Position numbers and translations under genes: made by a program. A DNA stretch of 64,000 nucleotides from Pseudomonas capeferrum. Lineage in GTDB: Bacteria; Pseudomonadota; Gammaproteobacteria; Pseudomonadales; Pseudomonadaceae. The notes below the pieces were generated by a model that saw nothing but the letters and a program-made list of their open reading frames with translations, was not told the origin of the DNA and searched no databases. Shown here piece after piece: positions 63,511-64,000 of this stretch. Within the stretch, counting starts at the first letter, position 1. The number at the start of each line of letters is the position of its first letter. The stretch covers positions 312,712-376,711 of the forward strand of contig NZ_JMIT01000001.1 in the NCBI RefSeq assembly GCF_000731675.1, written 5' to 3'.

Positions 63511-63540
63511 GCTGGAGCAGCACAGGGCTGCTGCTCCAGC
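63511..63540 (-). terminator. hairpin after the TonB-dependent receptor
   Basis: Perfect arms GCTGGAGCAG / CTGCTCCAGC with a 10-base loop, 50-80 bases after the receptor stop and 100 bases before the permease start. There is no U-tract on either strand; it could be a terminator or mRNA-stabilising hairpin between the receptor and transporter genes. Confidence 0.45.
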
Positions 63541-63567
63541 AGCAGGCTGCCAGCAACATGGGGTCTT

Positions 63568-63583
63568 CGCGGGTGAACCCGCG
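63568..63583. repeat. single REP element
   Basis: CGCGGGT-GA-ACCCGCG, a P. putida REP palindrome followed by CCCACAA. It lies between the receptor stop and the hairpin at 63511-63540. Confidence 0.7.
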
Positions 63584-63593
63584 CCCACAAGGA

Positions 63594-64000
63594 TCAGAAG
63601 TCGTAACTGACGCTTGTGTAGTAGAACGCCCCCTGCGCGCCCTCGGGGCTGGTGATGGAATACTTCGGCACCCCATACAGCTGCGCGCCTTCCAGCTTGT
63701 CCGGGTGGCTGTCGAACAGGTTGATCGCGCCCGCCGACAAGGTCAGGCCCAGGTCAAAGCGGTACGACACATCCAGGTCGGTCACCCATTGCGCGCCGAA
63801 GGTCTGGTCCAGCGTCGGGTTGGCGGCGTTGCGGCTCTGCCACTCGCCATAGCGTCGCTGCGCCACGGTGACGCTCCAGCCGTCGTACAGCCAGTTGGCG
63901 CTCAAGGTCAGCTTGTCTTTGGGCGTACCGTCCTCGATCAGGCCCTGGGTGTTGCGGCCGATGATCTGGTTGCCGGGGATGCTGCCAACATCGTCCAGCC
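63594..64000 (-). CDS. TonB-dependent receptor, C-terminal part (5' end beyond window)
   Basis: The frame is open through the window end, so only the last 134 residues are seen. Ending in alternating strands typical of the outer membrane beta-barrel: LTLSANWLYDGWSVTVAQRRYG, VTDLDVSYRFDLGLTLSAGAINLFDSHPDKL and a terminal YTSVSYDF with C-terminal Phe, the sorting signal of outer membrane barrel proteins. LTLSAGAINLFD is the conserved C-terminal box of TonB receptors. It should import a ligand, possibly the substrate of the adjacent ABC transporter. Confidence 0.9.
   Translation of the reverse strand, partial: LDDVGSIPGNQIIGRNTQGLIEDGTPKDKLTLSANWLYDGWSVTVAQRRYGEWQSRNAANPTLDQTFGAQWVTDLDVSYRFDLGLTLSAGAINLFDSHPDKLEGAQLYGVPKYSITSPEGAQGAFYYTSVSYDF

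Noticed and set aside
1..64000. tRNA, rRNA, integrase or insertion sequence
   Set aside because: No cloverleaf-type sequence with CCA end, no rRNA core and no transposase or integrase motif was seen on either strand, although a careful covariance search was not possible by eye.

Overview
The window is high-GC, densely coded DNA that looks like a chromosome segment of the Pseudomonas putida group. The grounds are the P. putida-type REP hairpins (cores reading GGCCGCTCCTAC or CGCGGGT-ACCCGCG), the abundance of LysR and MFS genes, and a run of genes (aromatic amino acid decarboxylase, MHS transporter, QuiC1, type I secretion operon, giant peroxidase/RTX protein PepA) whose content matches, from memory, the PP_2552-PP_2561 neighbourhood of P. 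putida KT2440. No rRNA, tRNA, CRISPR array, integrase or complete insertion sequence was seen.

Layout. 1-5 kb: tail of an unknown beta-rich protein, a 5'-nucleotidase, a small membrane coiled-coil protein, then a CapW/BrxR-type WYL regulator followed by an unrecognised 495-residue protein. 5-10 kb: a MORN/ankyrin lipoprotein, a small lipoprotein, and a tight gene pair encoding a GIY-YIG nuclease-membrane fusion and a tail-anchored coiled-coil protein. 10-20 kb: AdhP, a tripartite drug efflux operon (outer membrane lipoprotein, EmrA-like adaptor, EmrB-like pump) with an AraC regulator, a LysR/MFS divergent pair, a membrane protein and a glutathione S-transferase. 20-22 kb: a two-helix membrane protein, a WYL-family regulator lacking its WYL core, and an orphan Phd/YefM antitoxin. 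22-27 kb: LysR regulator divergent from an MHS transporter / M20 amidohydrolase / acetylpolyamine amidohydrolase operon. 27-31 kb: MocR regulator divergent from a GABA-type permease, then tam. 31-36 kb: a probable aminophosphonate module (LysR, organophosphate-type transporter, FAD oxidoreductase) and a YebC/YeeN-type regulator. 36-43 kb: LysR and aromatic amino acid decarboxylase, then a divergent MHS transporter/quiC1 pair around a PcaR-like operator, and a methyltransferase. 43.5-60.6 kb: a composite palindromic repeat, the type I secretion operon, and divergent from it the 3881-residue PepA. 60.7-64 kb: chorismate mutase-like gene, a sulfonate/taurine-type ABC transporter without a visible binding protein, and the C-terminal part of a TonB-dependent receptor.

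How genes fit together. The T1SS operon (outer membrane protein, adaptor, ABC exporter) sits head-to-head with pepA and should export it. The window is otherwise a mosaic of small catabolic or efflux modules, each with its own regulator: transporter plus one or two enzymes and a LysR or MocR gene. The regions least explained by known biology are the WYL/495-aa pair, the GIY-YIG/coiled-coil pair, and a family of palindromic repeats (10.0, 27.0 and 43.8 kb), one of which holds a perfect 64-bp inverted repeat.
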